The notes below the pieces were generated by a model. That model worked only from the letters and a program-made list of their open reading frames with translations, was not told where the DNA came from and did no database searches. A stretch of 6,171 nt of DNA from Bacteroidota bacterium (GTDB taxonomy: Bacteria; Bacteroidota; Rhodothermia; Rhodothermales; UBA10348): assembly GCA_027620595.1 (NCBI GenBank), contig JAQCDI010000165.1, positions 1 to 6,171 on the forward strand. The letters run 5' to 3'. Both the position numbers and the translations under genes were made by a program. Shown piece after piece: positions 5,877 through 6,171 of the stretch (position 1 is the first letter of the stretch; each line of letters starts with the position of its first letter).

Positions 5877-6171
5877 GTGCCCGAATCCATCCCCTCTGCC
5901 TCCGGCCGCCACCGCGTGGCCTGGTTTACCGGCATGCTGCTCAACCCGCTGACCCTGCCACCGATTGTCATGGGGGTGGCTGCGGCCCAGGCAGGTGCGC
6001 CCGAGCTGCTCATCCGGCGCATCGTGTTCGTCTCGATGGCCATGTACCTGATCCTTCCCCTGGCCTTTCTTCTCCTCCTGAAGCGCTCCGGGCACATTGC
6101 TACCATCGAGGCGCGGGACCAGAAAGCCCGCAGTCGGGCCATGTGGGCGGGGGTGGGCATCCTGGGTGCGG
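5877..6171 (+). CDS. Multi-pass integral membrane protein, N-terminal 98 residues only
   Basis: The frame is open from GTG at 5877 to the window end with no stop. After a hydrophilic segment (1-13), hydrophobic stretches lie at about 14-36 and 46-68. A charged loop follows (69-88: KRSGH, then IEARDQKARSR), and a third membrane span begins at about 89. Most of the basic residues sit in that loop, so by the positive-inside rule it should be cytoplasmic. From memory, the pattern LNPLTLPP, then LPLAFLLLLKRSG, then I-E-x-R-D-Q-K-x-R resembles small Bacteroidota membrane proteins sometimes labelled PAP2-like, but no catalytic phosphatase motif is in the visible part and the family is unproven. The start lacks a clear Shine-Dalgarno; ATG at 5934 (residue 20) is an alternative but would cut into the first membrane span. 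Confidence 0.72.
   Translation, partial: MPESIPSASGRHRVAWFTGMLLNPLTLPPIVMGVAAAQAGAPELLIRRIVFVSMAMYLILPLAFLLLLKRSGHIATIEARDQKARSRAMWAGVGILGA

Overview
This is a GC-rich, gene-dense bacterial chromosomal window with three lipoprotein genes, one housekeeping gene and the start of a membrane protein gene. I see no mobile element, CRISPR array, phage gene or RNA gene. The archaeal/eukaryote-type prolyl-tRNA synthetase, the lipoprotein-borne sulfatase and the Tyr/Gly-rich lipoprotein together suggest a Bacteroidota/Rhodothermota-like heterotroph, perhaps marine. This placement is inferred from protein character alone.

Layout. Positions 1-1167 (minus) carry the 5' part of a lipoprotein gene. Its product has a Tyr/Gly/Trp-rich middle and a very long Ser/Thr/Arg/Gly tail that runs off the window. 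Positions 1168-1637 are a 470-bp gap without a convincing gene. It holds a strong Shine-Dalgarno for the lipoprotein gene, four back-to-back inverted repeats, and a weak promoter candidate for the next gene. Positions 1638-3113 (plus) are proS. It ends tail-to-tail, with a 7-bp overlap, against a minus-strand pair: a lipoprotein with a TPR-like region and an SMP-30/gluconolactonase-like beta-propeller (4558-5823), followed by a complete Cys-type sulfatase lipoprotein (3107-4561). The pair is joined by an ATGA stop/start overlap. A divergent integral membrane protein gene starts at 5877 and leaves the window.

Function. proS is core translation machinery. The propeller lipoprotein and the sulfatase very probably form one transcription unit and work together outside the cytoplasm, most likely on a sulfated organic substrate, although nothing in the window shows which. 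The first lipoprotein is probably an envelope-surface or structural protein of unknown role. I see no clearly new multi-gene system. The most unusual items are the structured leader and the repetitive tail of the first lipoprotein, the apparent loss of the C-terminal zinc ligands in ProRS, and the coupled sulfatase/propeller pair.
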